The notes under the pieces: generated by a model
What the model was told of the DNA's origin: nothing
Database searches by the model: none
Seen by the model: the letters and a program-made list of their open reading frames with translations, nothing else
Made by a program: the position numbers and the translations under genes
Part shown: piece after piece, positions 1 through 9,559 of the stretch
How positions within the stretch are numbered: the first letter of the stretch is position 1
Layout: each line of letters starts with the position of its first letter
Assembly (NCBI RefSeq): GCF_900176475.1
Contig: NZ_FWXX01000002.1
Coordinates: forward strand, 124,001 to 188,000
Direction of reading: 5' to 3'
Origin: Tropicibacter naphthalenivorans
Lineage (GTDB): Bacteria; Pseudomonadota; Alphaproteobacteria; Rhodobacterales; Rhodobacteraceae
Length of the DNA: 64,000 bases

Positions 1-609
1 CTGACACAGCAGGCCCGCCTCTTCGAGGTTGACGTACAGCGTGCCGCGGGTGGCGCGGATAAAGGGCAGCAGGCGGTCGGCCTTGCCCGGCGAGGCGGGG
101 GCGATGCGCAAATCCGCCCGCGCAAAGCACGGCTCAACAGCGATCTGTTGCAGCAGCGCGGTGGTCAGGTTGCCATCCAGCGCGATGATCCCCGCAAAGG
201 GTGCCGCGTCAGAGCCCAGCGTGCCATCCATCAGCGGCGTCAGGATCTTGTCGCCCGCCGCCTCGAGCGAATGGGCGTCAGCGATGGCCGCGATCAGGCC
301 ATTGGCCGCCTCGATGGCCATATAGATGTCGGTGGGCAGGTCCGCCGAGCGGTAAATATGATCGGTATTCAGGTGCCGCCGCTGGCATTCGCCGATCAGC
401 TCATGGCCCTCGGGGTCTTGGCCCACGGCGGACAGCAGCGCCGGAAACAGGTCAAACCGCCCCAAGGTCATGGCAATGTTCATCGCCACGCCGCCTGGAA
501 TGCGGGTGATGCGGCCGGGCACATCGGCGCCGGGCTTCATATGGCTGGCGGTGCGGCCGATCACGTCCCACAGAACGGAGCCGATGCAAAGGATGTCTGG
601 CGTGCTCAT
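1..609 (-). CDS. PfkB-family sugar/nucleoside kinase, partial (C-terminus off the window)
   Basis: Reading down from an ATG at 609 gives 203 open codons that run off the left edge, so only the N-terminal two thirds is visible. The glycine-rich PfkB/ribokinase signature GGVAMN lies at residues 39-44, after an N-terminal strand that reads ILCIGSVLWDVIG. The family transfers phosphate from ATP to a sugar or nucleoside hydroxyl. The N-terminus resembles pseudouridine kinase (PsuK)-type proteins, whose gene often sits beside the glycosidase gene psuG, but the C-terminal GAGD catalytic motif and the downstream neighbour are outside the window. The precise substrate is therefore inference. Confidence 0.8.
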   Translation of the reverse strand, partial: MSTPDILCIGSVLWDVIGRTASHMKPGADVPGRITRIPGGVAMNIAMTLGRFDLFPALLSAVGQDPEGHELIGECQRRHLNTDHIYRSADLPTDIYMAIEAANGLIAAIADAHSLEAAGDKILTPLMDGTLGSDAAPFAGIIALDGNLTTALLQQIAVEPCFARADLRIAPASPGKADRLLPFIRATRGTLYVNLEEAGLLCQ

Positions 610-717
610 GGCGTCGGTTTTGGACCGCTTGGTCGACTTGTGCAAGCCAAGAGAGTCGCCCAAGCGGCGCGAATGCGTGGGCGTGCGGGCGATATGCGTG
701 CAAACGTTAACAATTGG

Positions 718-733
718 GCACTACATCTAGTGC
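718..733. promoter_or_regulatory. NrdR-box-like dyad 1
   Basis: The 16-mer has perfect hexamer arms, GCACTA and TAGTGC, around CATC. It matches the NrdR box core CwAtATaTwG except at the two positions where this genome uses C (or G on the other strand). It lies 507 bases before the nrdJ start. Confidence 0.5.
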
Positions 734-804
734 CGCCTATATTAACACCTCTTAACGAAATACGGCCTAAAAAGCGGGCAAGCCCCTTGAGTGTGCGCTT
801 TTCA

Positions 805-820
805 CCACAACATCTAGGGT
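805..820. promoter_or_regulatory. NrdR-box-like dyad 2
   Basis: The core CAACATCTAG matches the same pattern as dyad 1, and its start is 87 bases further on. The outer positions are weaker than in dyads 1 and 4. Confidence 0.4.
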
Positions 821-873
821 TGAGCCAAGCGTTAACACCAGATGCGGCGGGGGCAGACAAATCCCCAGCCTCT

Positions 874-882
874 TGTGGATAA
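874..882 (-). promoter_or_regulatory. Perfect DnaA box (TTATCCACA on the minus strand)
   Basis: TGTGGATAA on the plus strand is an exact match to the strong DnaA box. DnaA boxes are known upstream of E. coli nrdAB. Its position between NrdR-like sites upstream of nrdJ suggests a comparable link, but this is inference. Confidence 0.5.
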
Positions 883-991
883 CTCCCCCTGATTTCTAAG
901 GAAATCCAAGCCCTGTTGGCCCAAGGGCTGGTTAACCATCTGTGGGTGAATCGGGGGGCGCTACTGCGGCTTGTGGCGCGGGTTTGGGTCA

Positions 992-1007
992 ACACAAAAT
1001 ATATGAT
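992..1007. promoter_or_regulatory. NrdR-box-like dyad 3 (weak)
   Basis: The first 12 positions (ACACAAAATATA) match the NrdR consensus acaCwAtATaTw apart from one base. The right arm is poor. Its start is 85 bases before dyad 4. Confidence 0.3.
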
Positions 1008-1076
1008 GATCCGGTGAAAAAACCCGTTGACGAGTCCGGCCAATTTTAGCCAATTTATGCCTGCCGGTCGGGGTCG

Positions 1077-1092
1077 ACACTAGATGTTGTGG
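1077..1092. promoter_or_regulatory. NrdR-box-like dyad 4, nearest nrdJ
   Basis: ACACTAGATGTTGTGG matches the NrdR consensus acaCwAtATaTwGtgt at 13 of 16 positions by eye. It lies 147 bases before the nrdJ start, a plausible position to repress its promoter. The nrdR gene itself is not in the window. Confidence 0.55.
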
Positions 1093-1239
1093 CTCTACCG
1101 CATGGGGACAGACACTCAGGCAAGAGACGGACGGGGCAGCGCCCCACTGCGCAGGCTTTGCGCAGCCGCTGGGGGTGTGTCTTGCATGGCCTTCGGACAA
1201 AGGCGCGTTTCGGGGACTTTGAAGCTACGGGGCAGGACA

Positions 1240-4200
1240 ATGAAAATCGAAAGACATTTCACCAAGGCAGGCAAGGACGCCTACGCAGGCGTCGAATTCG
1301 TCACCACCAGCTCGGAAATCCGCAACCCTGACGGGACCGTGGTTTTCAGCCTCGAGGCGCTCGAAGTGCCCAAGAAATGGAGCCAGGTCGCCTCGGACGT
1401 CATTGCGCAGAAATACTTCCGCAAGGCCGGTGTGCCCACGGAGCTGGTGAAAGTCCCCGAAGAGGACGTGCCGGAATTCCTGTGGCGCTCGGAAGCGGCC
1501 AACGACAAGACCCCGCGCACCGGCGAGACCAGCGCCAAGCAGGTGTTTGACCGTCTCGCAGGCGCTTGGGCGTACTGGGGCTGGAAGGGCGGCTATTTCT
1601 CGACCGAGGACGACGCCCGCGCCTATTACGACGAGATGCGCTATACGCTGGCGACGCAGATGGGCGCGCCGAACTCGCCCCAGTGGTTCAACACCGGCCT
1701 GCATTGGGCCTATGGCATCGACGGCCCGGCGCAGGGGCACTTTTACGTCGACTTCAAGACCGGCAAGCTGACCGCGTCCACGTCCAGCTATGAGCACCCG
1801 CAGCCGCACGCCTGTTTCATCCAGTCCGTGTCCGACGATCTGGTGAACGACGGCGGCATCATGGACCTGTGGGTTCGCGAGGCGCGTCTGTTCAAGTATG
1901 GCTCTGGCACCGGCACCAACTTTAGCTCGCTGCGCGCCGAGGGCGAAAGCTTGTCGGGCGGTGGCCGGTCCTCTGGTCTGATGGGTTTCCTGAAAATTGG
2001 CGACCGGGCGGCTGGCGCCATCAAGTCCGGGGGCACCACCCGCCGCGCCGCCAAGATGGTGATCTGCGACGCCGACCACCCGGATATCGAAGAGTTCATC
2101 AACTGGAAGGTCAAAGAAGAGCAAAAGGTCGCCAGCATCGTCGCAGGCTCGAAGATGCACGAAAAGATGCTGAACGGCATTTTCGACGCGATCCGCGCTT
2201 TTGATGGGTCCGAGGATGGTGCCTATGATCCCAAGGTGAACGAGGCGCTCAAGGGCGCGATCCGCGCCGCCAAGGGTGTGATGATCCCCGAGACCTACAT
2301 CAAGCGCGTGCTGGATTACGCCAAGCAGGGCTATGCCAGCATCGAGTTCCCGACCTATGACACTGATTGGGACTCGGAAGCCTACGCAAGCGTCTCTGGA
2401 CAGAACTCTAACAACTCGATCCGCGTCACCGATGCCTTCCTCAAGGCGGTCAAGGAAGACCAGCCGTGGGAGCTGATCCGCCGCACCGACGGCAAGGTCG
2501 CCAAGACCGTTTCCGCCAAGGAGCTGTGGGATCAGGTCGGTCACGCCGCATGGGCCTGCGCCGATCCCGGCATCCAGTTCCACGACACCGTCAACGCGTG
2601 GCACACGTGCCCCGAGGATGGCGAGATCCGCGGCTCCAACCCGTGCTCAGAGTATATGTTCCTTGACGACACCGCCTGCAACCTTGCGTCCATGAACCTG
2701 CTGACCTTCCTCAAGGCGGGCAAGTTCGACGCCGAGAGCTACATGCACGCCTGCCGACTGTGGACCCTGACGCTGGAAATCAGCGTGACCATGGCGCAGT
2801 TCCCGTCCAAGGAAATCGCCCAGCAGTCCTATGACTTCCGCACGCTGGGTCTGGGCTATGCCAACATCGGCGGCCTCTTGATGAACATGGGCTATGGCTA
2901 TGACAGCGACGAGGGGCGCGCGCTGTGCGGGGCCTTGACCGCAATCATGACCGGTGTGGCCTATGCGACCTCGGCCGAGATGGCCGGTGAGCTGGGTGCC
3001 TTTGCCCGCTACGAAAAGAACGCCGAGCATATGCTGCGCGTCATCCGCAACCACCGCAACGCCGCTTATGGCGCGTCCACCGGCTACGAAAAGTTGGCGG
3101 TGACCCCGGTGCCGCTGGATCTGGGCAACTGCCCCGACGAGATGCTGGTGGATCTGGCGCAATCGACCTGGGACGAGGCCTTCCGTCTGGGCGAGCGTCA
3201 CGGCTATCGCAACGCGCAGGTGTCGGTGATCGCGCCGACCGGGACCATCGGTCTGGTCATGGATTGCGACACCACCGGGATCGAGCCGGACTTTGCGCTG
3301 GTCAAGTTCAAGAAGCTCGCGGGCGGTGGCTATTTCAAGATCATCAACCGCTCGGTGCCGGCGGCGCTGGACAAGCTGGGCTACGGTAGCGCGCAGATCG
3401 AAGAGATCATCAGCTACGCCGTCGGTCACCAGACCCTTGGCAATGCGCCCGGCATCAACCACACCGCGCTGATCGGCCACGGCTTTGGCCCGACCCAGAT
3501 CGAAAAGATCGAAAGCGCGCTGGCCACCGCCTTTGACATCCGGTTCGTGTTCAACCAGTGGACGCTGGGGGCCGAGTTCTGCACCGATGTCCTTGGTATT
3601 CCGCAGGCCAAGCTGAACGACCCGACCTTTGACCTGCTGCGCCACCTTGGCTTCAGCAAGGCCGACGTCGACGCCGCCAATGACCACGTTTGCGGAACCA
3701 TGACGCTGGAAGGTGCGCCGCACCTCAAGGACGAGCACCTCGGCATCTTTGACTGCGCCAACCCCTGCGGCAAGAAGGGCAAGCGTTACCTGTCGGTCAA
3801 CAGCCACATCACCATGATGGCCGCCGCGCAGTCGTTCATCTCTGGCGCGATTTCCAAGACCATCAACATGGCCAACGATGCCACCATCGAGGACTGCCAA
3901 AAGGCCTATGAGCTGTCCTGGTCGCTCGGGGTCAAGGCGAACGCGTTGTATCGCGATGGGTCCAAGCTGTCCCAGCCCTTGGCCGCCGCGCTGGTCGAGG
4001 ATGACGACGAGGCCGCCGAGACGCTGGAAAGCGGTTCCCCGCAGGAAAAAGCCACCGTTCTGGCCGAAAAGATCGTCGAGAAGATCGTCATCAAAGAGGT
4101 CGAGCGCGCCATGGGCCGCACCAAGATGCCCGAGCGTCGCAAGGGCTATACCCAAAAGGCGATCGTCGGCGGGCACAAGGTCTACCTGCGCACCGGCGAG

Positions 4201-4887
4201 TACGAAGACGGCTCTCTGGGTGAGATCTTCATCGACATGCACAAGGAAGGCGCGGGCTTCCGCGCGATGATGAACAACTTTGCCATCGCCGTGTCCGTGG
4301 GCTTGCAGTACGGCGTGCCGCTGGAAGAGTTCGTTGACGCCTTTACCTTCACCAAGTTCGAACCGGCGGGCATGGTGCAGGGCAACGACAGCATCAAGAA
4401 TGCGACCTCGATCCTCGATTACATCTTCCGCGAGTTGGCGGTGTCCTACCTCGACCGCACCGATCTGGCGCATGTCAAACCCTCGGGTGCGACCTTTGAC
4501 GATCTGGGCCGCGGCGAAGAGGAAGGCGTGAGCAACGTCAAGGAACTGTCCGAAAGCGCCGCGTCCAAGTCGTTGGAAGTGCTCAAGCAGATCAGCTCAA
4601 CCGGCTACCTGCGCAAGCGTCTGCCGCAGGAACTGGTGGTCTTGCAGGGCGGCATCGGCACCATGACCGGGACGGACCCGGTGGCGGTGATGGCCGATAC
4701 GTCAGCGGTTGCAGCGACGTCCACTGTCGCCGTGGCTGCGGGGACCATGACCATGGACGAACGCACCAAGGCCAAGATGCAGGGCTACGAAGGCGAAGCC
4801 TGCGGCGATTGCGGCAACTACACGCTGGTGCGCAACGGCACCTGCATGAAGTGCAACACCTGCGGCGCGACCTCGGGCTGTAGCTAA
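1240..4887 (+). CDS. nrdJ: Vitamin B12-dependent (class II) ribonucleotide reductase
   Basis: Makes deoxyribonucleotides from ribonucleotides using adenosylcobalamin to start the radical, independent of oxygen. The protein is 1215 residues, within the usual range for long proteobacterial NrdJ. The conserved RNR motif NPCSE is at residues 467-471, and an APTGTIG substrate-loop motif lies near residue 665. The C-terminus carries a Cys cluster (C1188, C1191, C1202, C1205, C1208) typical of the thiol-transfer/zinc-ribbon tail. I chose the ATG at 1240 because the protein then begins MKIERHFT, as is usual in this family; the upstream 52 codons look like untranslated leader. It is monocistronic with a long 3' trailer. 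Upstream NrdR-like sites suggest dNTP-responsive repression. Confidence 0.97.
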   Translation: MKIERHFTKAGKDAYAGVEFVTTSSEIRNPDGTVVFSLEALEVPKKWSQVASDVIAQKYFRKAGVPTELVKVPEEDVPEFLWRSEAANDKTPRTGETSAKQVFDRLAGAWAYWGWKGGYFSTEDDARAYYDEMRYTLATQMGAPNSPQWFNTGLHWAYGIDGPAQGHFYVDFKTGKLTASTSSYEHPQPHACFIQSVSDDLVNDGGIMDLWVREARLFKYGSGTGTNFSSLRAEGESLSGGGRSSGLMGFLKIGDRAAGAIKSGGTTRRAAKMVICDADHPDIEEFINWKVKEEQKVASIVAGSKMHEKMLNGIFDAIRAFDGSEDGAYDPKVNEALKGAIRAAKGVMIPETYIKRVLDYAKQGYASIEFPTYDTDWDSEAYASVSGQNSNNSIRVTDAFLKAVKEDQPWELIRRTDGKVAKTVSAKELWDQVGHAAWACADPGIQFHDTVNAWHTCPEDGEIRGSNPCSEYMFLDDTACNLASMNLLTFLKAGKFDAESYMHACRLWTLTLEISVTMAQFPSKEIAQQSYDFRTLGLGYANIGGLLMNMGYGYDSDEGRALCGALTAIMTGVAYATSAEMAGELGAFARYEKNAEHMLRVIRNHRNAAYGASTGYEKLAVTPVPLDLGNCPDEMLVDLAQSTWDEAFRLGERHGYRNAQVSVIAPTGTIGLVMDCDTTGIEPDFALVKFKKLAGGGYFKIINRSVPAALDKLGYGSAQIEEIISYAVGHQTLGNAPGINHTALIGHGFGPTQIEKIESALATAFDIRFVFNQWTLGAEFCTDVLGIPQAKLNDPTFDLLRHLGFSKADVDAANDHVCGTMTLEGAPHLKDEHLGIFDCANPCGKKGKRYLSVNSHITMMAAAQSFISGAISKTINMANDATIEDCQKAYELSWSLGVKANALYRDGSKLSQPLAAALVEDDDEAAETLESGSPQEKATVLAEKIVEKIVIKEVERAMGRTKMPERRKGYTQKAIVGGHKVYLRTGEYEDGSLGEIFIDMHKEGAGFRAMMNNFAIAVSVGLQYGVPLEEFVDAFTFTKFEPAGMVQGNDSIKNATSILDYIFRELAVSYLDRTDLAHVKPSGATFDDLGRGEEEGVSNVKELSESAASKSLEVLKQISSTGYLRKRLPQELVVLQGGIGTMTGTDPVAVMADTSAVAATSTVAVAAGTMTMDERTKAKMQGYEGEACGDCGNYTLVRNGTCMKCNTCGATSGCS

Positions 4888-5077
4888 GAATTACCCCGTG
4901 GGGGGGTGAGTTGACCCTTGGCCCAGCCCGTTTCAGGGCCGGGGGGAAGTGATGGGTGGGGGAGCTCTTGGCCCCTGTCCAGTTCTGGGGGCGGTGCGCT
5001 GCCCCTGAGCGCGGATAGGGCCGCAGGCAAAAACAAATCTCGGGCGGTTAATATATGAGCCTTATCAGCGAACCTAT
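4888..5077. other. nrdJ 3' trailer, no gene seen
   Basis: GC-rich, G-tract-containing sequence without a credible reading frame, followed by a clear intrinsic terminator. A short AT-rich stretch (TTAATATATGAG, about 5048-5059) just before the terminator could start a small transcript, but nothing else supports one. Confidence 0.4.
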
Positions 5078-5107
5078 GGGTCCCCGTTTCGGGGGCCCTT
5101 TTTCTTT
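5078..5107 (+). terminator. Intrinsic terminator after nrdJ
   Basis: GGGTCCCC pairs with GGGGGCCC around GTTTC (one G-T wobble) and is followed by TTTTTCTTT. Confidence 0.75.
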
Positions 5108-5243
5108 GCGGCCAAACGCCATTTTGTTCCCGATAAAATGGCAGCACCCCATCACATTAAAGTCAGCAATTTTCTTGAAACTCTAAGCGAAGGGTCGGGT
5201 TGGACAGACATAGCAAATGCAACTGCAACCAAAGGAAAATACG

Positions 5244-5501
5244 ATGAACAAGTTTATCCTCGCCGCCGCTGTTTCTGGTCTTGCTCTGCCGGCGTTTGCC
5301 GACGCCCATTCCATGGATCCGATGGATGCCGACAAGGATGGCTATGTGACCTATGAAGAGGTCATCGTGACCGATCCCGCCTTTGTCCGCAGCGATTTTG
5401 ACGCGCTGGACGTGGACAACAGCGGCCACTTGGACTCGGCCGAGATGATCCAAGCCCGCGAGAACGCGCTGTTCCCGCTGTCCGAGAACGAAGGCATCTA
5501 A
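5244..5501 (+). CDS. Small secreted EF-hand protein
   Basis: An 85-residue protein with an N-terminal signal peptide (hydrophobic residues 4-18, cleavage probably near A19). Two EF-hand loops follow: DADKDGYVTYEE at 28-39 and DVDNSGHLDSAE at 56-67. Both have acidic residues at loop positions 1, 3, 5 and 12, so Ca2+ binding in the periplasm is likely. The ATG at 5244 follows an AAAGGAAAA ribosome site; an in-frame ATG nine codons upstream would spoil the signal peptide. It is flanked by terminators, so it is its own transcription unit. The partner or role is unknown. Confidence 0.85.
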   Translation: MNKFILAAAVSGLALPAFADAHSMDPMDADKDGYVTYEEVIVTDPAFVRSDFDALDVDNSGHLDSAEMIQARENALFPLSENEGI

Positions 5502-5541
5502 TGTCCGTTCCACAAATTCGTGACTGTTAACCAGTGACATT

Positions 5542-5572
5542 AGGCCAAGGGGGAAACCTCTTGGCCTTTTTC
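5542..5572 (+). terminator. Intrinsic terminator after the EF-hand gene
   Basis: AGGCCAAG pairs with CTTGGCCT and is followed by TTTTCTG. It separates this gene from the convergent rhodanese gene. Confidence 0.8.
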
Positions 5573-5585
5573 TGTGGTCAGATGG

Positions 5586-6182
5586 TCAGGTTCCCGGCAC
5601 CACCGTCAGGCCGAACAAGCGCCACATCTGCATCCCGCCGCGATAGTAATAGATGTTTTCCGCCGGAAAGCCCGCCTCTATCATGCGGCGTGCGGCGGTG
5701 GGCGACTGTCCGCACCACGGCCCGTTGCAGAACAGAGCGACCTTTTTCAGCCCCTCAACCGCGCAATCAAACCCGTCAAAATCCACCTCGCAGCCCAGCA
5801 CATCCAGACGGTCGGCGGCTTCGAGATAAGGGATCGACACTGCGCCGGGGATGGTGCCTTCGGCGAATTGGCTACGGATGCGCCCGTCGGCAACCACGAC
5901 CTGCGGGTCTTGGAGCAAGTCCAGCAATTCCAGTTCGCCAATCGGGGTCACGCCGGGGGCCGGGATCATCGGCTGGATGCAAAAGCTGGGGCAGGGGCGC
6001 GAGGTCAAGGCCCAGTCGCCTTCAAGCCTGTGGGTGGTATCTTGATTGCGCGACACCTCGGCGCTGCCACCGCCGGGCAGCGGAACGGTGACGGACGCAA
6101 TATCGCGGGTGATATTGACCGCATCCTGCGCCAGCGCCGGGACGGCGGACAGCATCAGGGCGGTGAAAACGACTTTGAACAT
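5586..6182 (-). CDS. Secreted rhodanese-domain protein
   Basis: A 198-residue protein with a signal peptide (hydrophobic residues 4-18, ALA-Q cleavage). A single rhodanese fold covers about 85-195. The active-site loop reads CNGPWCGQS at 152-160, with the likely persulfide cysteine C152 and a second cysteine at 157. Two further cysteines (C64, C68) precede the domain. Rhodaneses move sulfane sulfur; an exported version with several cysteines suggests a periplasmic sulfur-transfer or redox role. It is convergent with the EF-hand gene and lies downstream of the yitT-like gene on the same strand. The specific acceptor is unknown. Confidence 0.85.
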   Translation of the reverse strand: MFKVVFTALMLSAVPALAQDAVNITRDIASVTVPLPGGGSAEVSRNQDTTHRLEGDWALTSRPCPSFCIQPMIPAPGVTPIGELELLDLLQDPQVVVADGRIRSQFAEGTIPGAVSIPYLEAADRLDVLGCEVDFDGFDCAVEGLKKVALFCNGPWCGQSPTAARRMIEAGFPAENIYYYRGGMQMWRLFGLTVVPGT

Positions 6183-6251
6183 GAGACTCCTCCTCCGGCG
6201 CGTTCTGCGCCTTGGCCCCAGTATAGCGCCGCAAATCGGTTAAGGAATAAC

Positions 6252-6872
6252 TCAACTGCGGGCGATATACCGGTCACGCCGGTGATTGACGGTGATCATC
6301 ACGTTCACCAGCGCCGCGCCGATCAGCGAATACAGCACCGTCCGCCAGTCGAACAAGAACAGCGCCAGCGCAAAGACGCACAGATCAAAGCTCAGCTGCA
6401 CATTGCCCGCCTTGATCCCGCGCGTGTCTTGCAGCCACAGCGCGACGATCCCGACGCCGCCCAGCGTTGCGCCGTGCCGAAACAGGATCAGCAAGCCAAC
6501 CCCGGCGCAGACACCAAAGCCCGCGGCGCTGATCAGCGGATGCGCTGGCGCGATGATCAGAACGCGCGGCAGGATCTCGGTAAAGGCGGACATCAGCGCA
6601 ACGGCGGCAAAGGTCTTGAGCGTGAAACGCCAACCCATCTGCCGCACCGCCAGCACGTAAAACGGCAGGTTCAGCGTGAAAAACACCGCGCCAAAGGCGA
6701 GCCCGGTCGGGTAGGACACCACCAGCGACAGGCCCGCGATCTGCCCGGTGATCAGGTCCGACGCGCGCAGGAACTGCACCGAAAGCGCCATCAACATGCA
6801 GCCAAGGACCAACCCAAAGGCATCTTCCCACAGGGTGTGGCGTTCGGCGGGGGGTTCTGACAGCATCAACAT
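6252..6872 (-). CDS. YitT-family (DUF161) integral membrane protein
   Basis: A 206-residue protein with about five or six hydrophobic segments spread along its whole length. The motifs LRASDLITGQIAGLS and the glycine-rich HGATLGGVGIVALW are characteristic of the YitT/DUF161 family. The longer C-terminal cytosolic domain of Bacillus YitT (DUF2179) is absent, so this is the short proteobacterial form. The function of the family is not established. It is transcribed divergently from the glycosyltransferase at 6958 and toward the rhodanese gene, 69 bases downstream. Confidence 0.85.
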   Translation of the reverse strand: MLMLSEPPAERHTLWEDAFGLVLGCMLMALSVQFLRASDLITGQIAGLSLVVSYPTGLAFGAVFFTLNLPFYVLAVRQMGWRFTLKTFAAVALMSAFTEILPRVLIIAPAHPLISAAGFGVCAGVGLLILFRHGATLGGVGIVALWLQDTRGIKAGNVQLSFDLCVFALALFLFDWRTVLYSLIGAALVNVMITVNHRRDRYIARS

Positions 6873-6957
6873 AAGGTAGATGTGTCCGGTTTTTGTGGCG
6901 CTCGCAAGGGGGCAGTTGGGGCTTGGCGCGGGGAGGGTGCGGGGCTAGTCTGCGGGC

Positions 6958-7836
6958 ATGACGGCTAAGGTGAAAATCTGTGCGCTGACAATGGTCTATC
7001 GGGATTATTGGGCGCTGTCGCGGTGGTATGCGCACCATGCCCGGTTCTTGGGCGCCGAGAACCTGTACGTGGTGGCGCATGGGGCCGATCCCAAGATTGC
7101 CCAGATTTGTCCCGGCGCGTCGGTGATCACGGTGCCGCGCGAGACGCTCGAAGGGTTCGACCGCGTGCGCGCCGAGATGCTCGATGGGTTCGCGGCGGGG
7201 CTGCACAAGGTTTATGACTGGGTGATCCGGCTGGATGCCGATGAGTTGCTCTGCGTGGACCCACTTGTGTTCCCCGATTTGCACGCGGCCTTTGCCGCGC
7301 AGGATGTGCCGGTTGTGACCGCGCTTGGCTTTGACGTGGCCGAGATGGCCGGGGATGCGCCGATCAAGGACGGGCCGGTTCTGGCGCAGCGCCGGCAGAT
7401 CGCCTTTTCCGGCCATTACTCCAAGGCCGTGGCGGCGCGCCGGCCCATTCCCTTTCAGTTGCACGGCGTCCGGGTCGCGCTCAAACGCTTGGAAAGCTTT
7501 CCTTTTCACATGCCACGTGGGCTGTTTCTTGCGCATTTGAAATACGCAAACTTGGCTGCGGTAGAAGAGGGCAACCGCGTCCGGATGGACATCGCCTCGG
7601 GCGAGGGGACGGGCCTGCCCGGGTTGGGGTGGAAGCATGCCGATGAGGACGCGCTGAAATTCTACGAGACCTTTGGCGGCAAGAAGGTCTTTGACTGGGA
7701 ACGGTCCGAACAACACGCCTATGACACCCTGTCGGTCAAACCGTCCCGCGTGGAACGGTTCAACCTTGTCAAAGCGCGCGCGCTGAAGCTGGTTCACCGG
7801 ACGGAATTGCCCGCCCGGTTCGGGGACCAAGGTTAA
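6958..7836 (+). CDS. Glycosyltransferase-like protein (GT2/GT92-type)
   Basis: A 292-residue protein. The N-terminal strand [19 protein letters not shown] and the motif [12 protein letters not shown] (DxD at 93-95, nucleotide-sugar/metal binding) mark a GT-A fold of the family 2 type common in Roseobacter genomes. There is no membrane segment, so it acts in the cytosol or at the membrane surface. The sugar donor and acceptor cannot be told from sequence. Its stop codon overlaps the icd stop by four bases (convergent genes sharing TTAA), and no terminator lies between them. Confidence 0.75.
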   Translation: MTAKVKICALTMVYRDYWALSRWYAHHARFLGAENLYVVAHGADPKIAQICPGASVITVPRETLEGFDRVRAEMLDGFAAGLHKVYDWVIRLDADELLCVDPLVFPDLHAAFAAQDVPVVTALGFDVAEMAGDAPIKDGPVLAQRRQIAFSGHYSKAVAARRPIPFQLHGVRVALKRLESFPFHMPRGLFLAHLKYANLAAVEEGNRVRMDIASGEGTGLPGLGWKHADEDALKFYETFGGKKVFDWERSEQHAYDTLSVKPSRVERFNLVKARALKLVHRTELPARFGDQG

Positions 7837-9047
7837 CCGGCCAGCGCTTTGTTGAGGTTCTCGTCGATCTTTTCGAGGAACCCCATGGTGGTTAGCCACC
7901 CCTGATCCGGGCCGACCAACAGCGCCAAGTCCTTGGTCATATGGCCCGATTCCACGGTTTCCACGATCACCCGTTCGAGCGTCTCGGCAAAAGCGCGCAG
8001 CGCGATGTTGTCGTCCAGCTTGGCGCGGTGTTTCAGCCCGCCGGTCCAGGCGTAGATCGACGCAATCGAGTTGGTCGAGGTCGACTCCCCCGCTTGGTGT
8101 TGGCGATAGTGGCGGGTGACGGTGCCATGGGCCGCCTCTGCCTCGACGATCTTGCCATCGGGGGTCATGAGCTGCGAGGCCATCATCCCAAGCGAGCCAA
8201 AGCCCTGCGCCACCGTGTCCGACTGCACATCGCCATCGTAGTTCTTGCAGGCCCAGACGAATTTCCCGTTCCATTTCAGGGCACAAGCAACCATGTCGTC
8301 GATCAGGCGGTGTTCATACCAGATTCCCGCCGCTTTGAATTTCTCTTCGAATTCCTGCTCGTAGACTTGCTGGAAGAGATCCTTGAAACGCCCATCATAG
8401 GCTTTGAGAATGGTGTTCTTGGTGGACAGATAGACCGGCCAGCCGATGTTCAGACCATAGTTAAAGGACGCGCGGGCAAAGTCGATGATCGACTCGTTCA
8501 GGTTGTACATGCCCATGAACACCCCGGCAGAAGGCGCGTCATAAACGATTTTCTCAATCTCAGTGCCGTCCTCGCCGACGAATTTCATCGTCAACTGGCC
8601 CTTGCCGGGAAAGGTGAAATCGGTGGCTTTGTATTGATCGCCAAAGGCATGGCGGCCAACGACAATCGGATTGGTCCAACCGGGCACAAGGCGCGGCACG
8701 TTCTTGCAGATGATGGGCTGGCGGAACACAACGCCGCCCAGAATGTTGCGAATTGTTCCGTTCGGGCTGCGCCACATCTTTTTCAGGCCAAACTCTTCGA
8801 CGCGCGCCTCGTCGGGCGTAATTGTCGCGCATTTGACGGCCACGCCGACCTCTTTGGTCTTTTCGGCGGCGTCGATGGTGATCTGATCGTCGGTGCGGTC
8901 GCGTTCCTGAATGCTGAGATCATAGTACAGCAGGTCGATGTCCAAATAGGGTAAGATCAGCTTTTGCTTGATAAAATCCCACATGATGCGGGTCATTTCA
9001 TCCCCGTCCATCTCCACCATGGGATTGTCGACTTTGATCTTGGTCAT
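7833..9047 (-). CDS. icd: NADP-dependent isocitrate dehydrogenase
   Basis: Oxidatively decarboxylates isocitrate to 2-oxoglutarate in the TCA cycle, producing NADPH. The protein is 404 residues, the size of the eukaryote-like homodimeric class II enzymes usual in alphaproteobacteria. The substrate-binding SPNGTIRN motif is at 94-101, and conserved late motifs ([26 protein letters not shown]) are present. The start MTKIKVDNP is typical of the family. A 16-bp palindrome lies 72 bases upstream in an AT-rich promoter region. Confidence 0.97.
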   Translation of the reverse strand: MTKIKVDNPMVEMDGDEMTRIMWDFIKQKLILPYLDIDLLYYDLSIQERDRTDDQITIDAAEKTKEVGVAVKCATITPDEARVEEFGLKKMWRSPNGTIRNILGGVVFRQPIICKNVPRLVPGWTNPIVVGRHAFGDQYKATDFTFPGKGQLTMKFVGEDGTEIEKIVYDAPSAGVFMGMYNLNESIIDFARASFNYGLNIGWPVYLSTKNTILKAYDGRFKDLFQQVYEQEFEEKFKAAGIWYEHRLIDDMVACALKWNGKFVWACKNYDGDVQSDTVAQGFGSLGMMASQLMTPDGKIVEAEAAHGTVTRHYRQHQAGESTSTNSIASIYAWTGGLKHRAKLDDNIALRAFAETLERVIVETVESGHMTKDLALLVGPDQGWLTTMGFLEKIDENLNKALAG

Positions 9048-9118
9048 CGGCGCGGCCTCGTTACGTTTGCGGGTACTCTTGGGACTATCTAGCTAAAAAA
9101 TCGTAAAATAAATAAGAT

Positions 9119-9134
9119 GTATGCAATAGCATAC
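9119..9134. promoter_or_regulatory. 16-bp palindrome in the icd upstream region
   Basis: GTATGC-AATA-GCATAC is a perfect inverted repeat in the AT-rich gap between icd and the small gene at 9224. It could be an operator for either gene. I do not recognise the regulator. Confidence 0.4.
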
Positions 9135-9223
9135 CGAATATCTTCCTAAGATTTGTGACAGTGCCCAAATTTCGGTCGCCGCAAATTAGGGAACGATTAG
9201 GGAACGCCTGATATGCCAAGGAT

Positions 9224-9559
9224 ATGGAAAAGACTGCCCATCACATCGGCGCTGGGGTGTTGCTGGCCTTGACCCTGGGCCTTGCGATCACCATGAGCGT
9301 GATCATCCCGTTCGCCTCCGCTGCCCCGGCGCGGGCGGATGCGTTGGTTTTGGTGGTGGGGCCCCCTTGGAGCGGGGGTGCCGCGGCCTTGGTCGAGCGG
9401 ACCGGGGGGCGGTTGGTTGGCCCTGTGCAAGCGCCATTTGCAGCGCTTGCACAGTTCGACGGAGTCTTGCCCGACGCGCAATTGCGCGCAATGGGCGCGT
9501 GGGCTGTAACCGACGGTCAGCGCATCGCGTTGATTTGCGGGATCGAAGGCATCCCTTAA
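9224..9559 (+). CDS. Hypothetical membrane-anchored protein
   Basis: A 111-residue protein I do not recognise. A hydrophobic segment at about 10-33 is followed by an Ala/Pro/Gly-rich region, consistent with one membrane anchor and a small periplasmic domain. The ATG follows GCCAAGGAT, a reasonable ribosome site. The final residues overlap the end of the convergent exporter gene by four bases. It lies divergent to icd across the AT-rich region holding the palindrome at 9119-9134. Confidence 0.55.
   Translation: MEKTAHHIGAGVLLALTLGLAITMSVIIPFASAAPARADALVLVVGPPWSGGAAALVERTGGRLVGPVQAPFAALAQFDGVLPDAQLRAMGAWAVTDGQRIALICGIEGIP

Larger units (their letters stand above)
610..1239. promoter_or_regulatory. 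Divergent control region between the PfkB kinase and nrdJ
   Basis: These 630 bases carry no convincing gene. They contain four NrdR-box-like dyads (listed separately), a perfect DnaA box at 874-882, a CtrA-type half-site TTAACCAT at 932-939, a TTAAC-N5-TTAAC pair at 742-756, and GANTC methylation sites near 945 and 1034. The last 150 bases before nrdJ are a GC-rich leader. The density of replication-linked sites fits a gene that supplies dNTPs. Site function is inferred from consensus matches only. Confidence 0.6.

Noticed and set aside
1093-1239. Cobalamin riboswitch in the nrdJ leader
   Set aside because: I could not find a B12-box or the expected conserved core; the leader is only GC-rich.
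2647-4473. Very long antisense frame opposite nrdJ (and similar ones opposite many genes)
   Set aside because: Typical shadow of high-GC codon usage; no family motifs, while the sense frame is an unambiguous enzyme.
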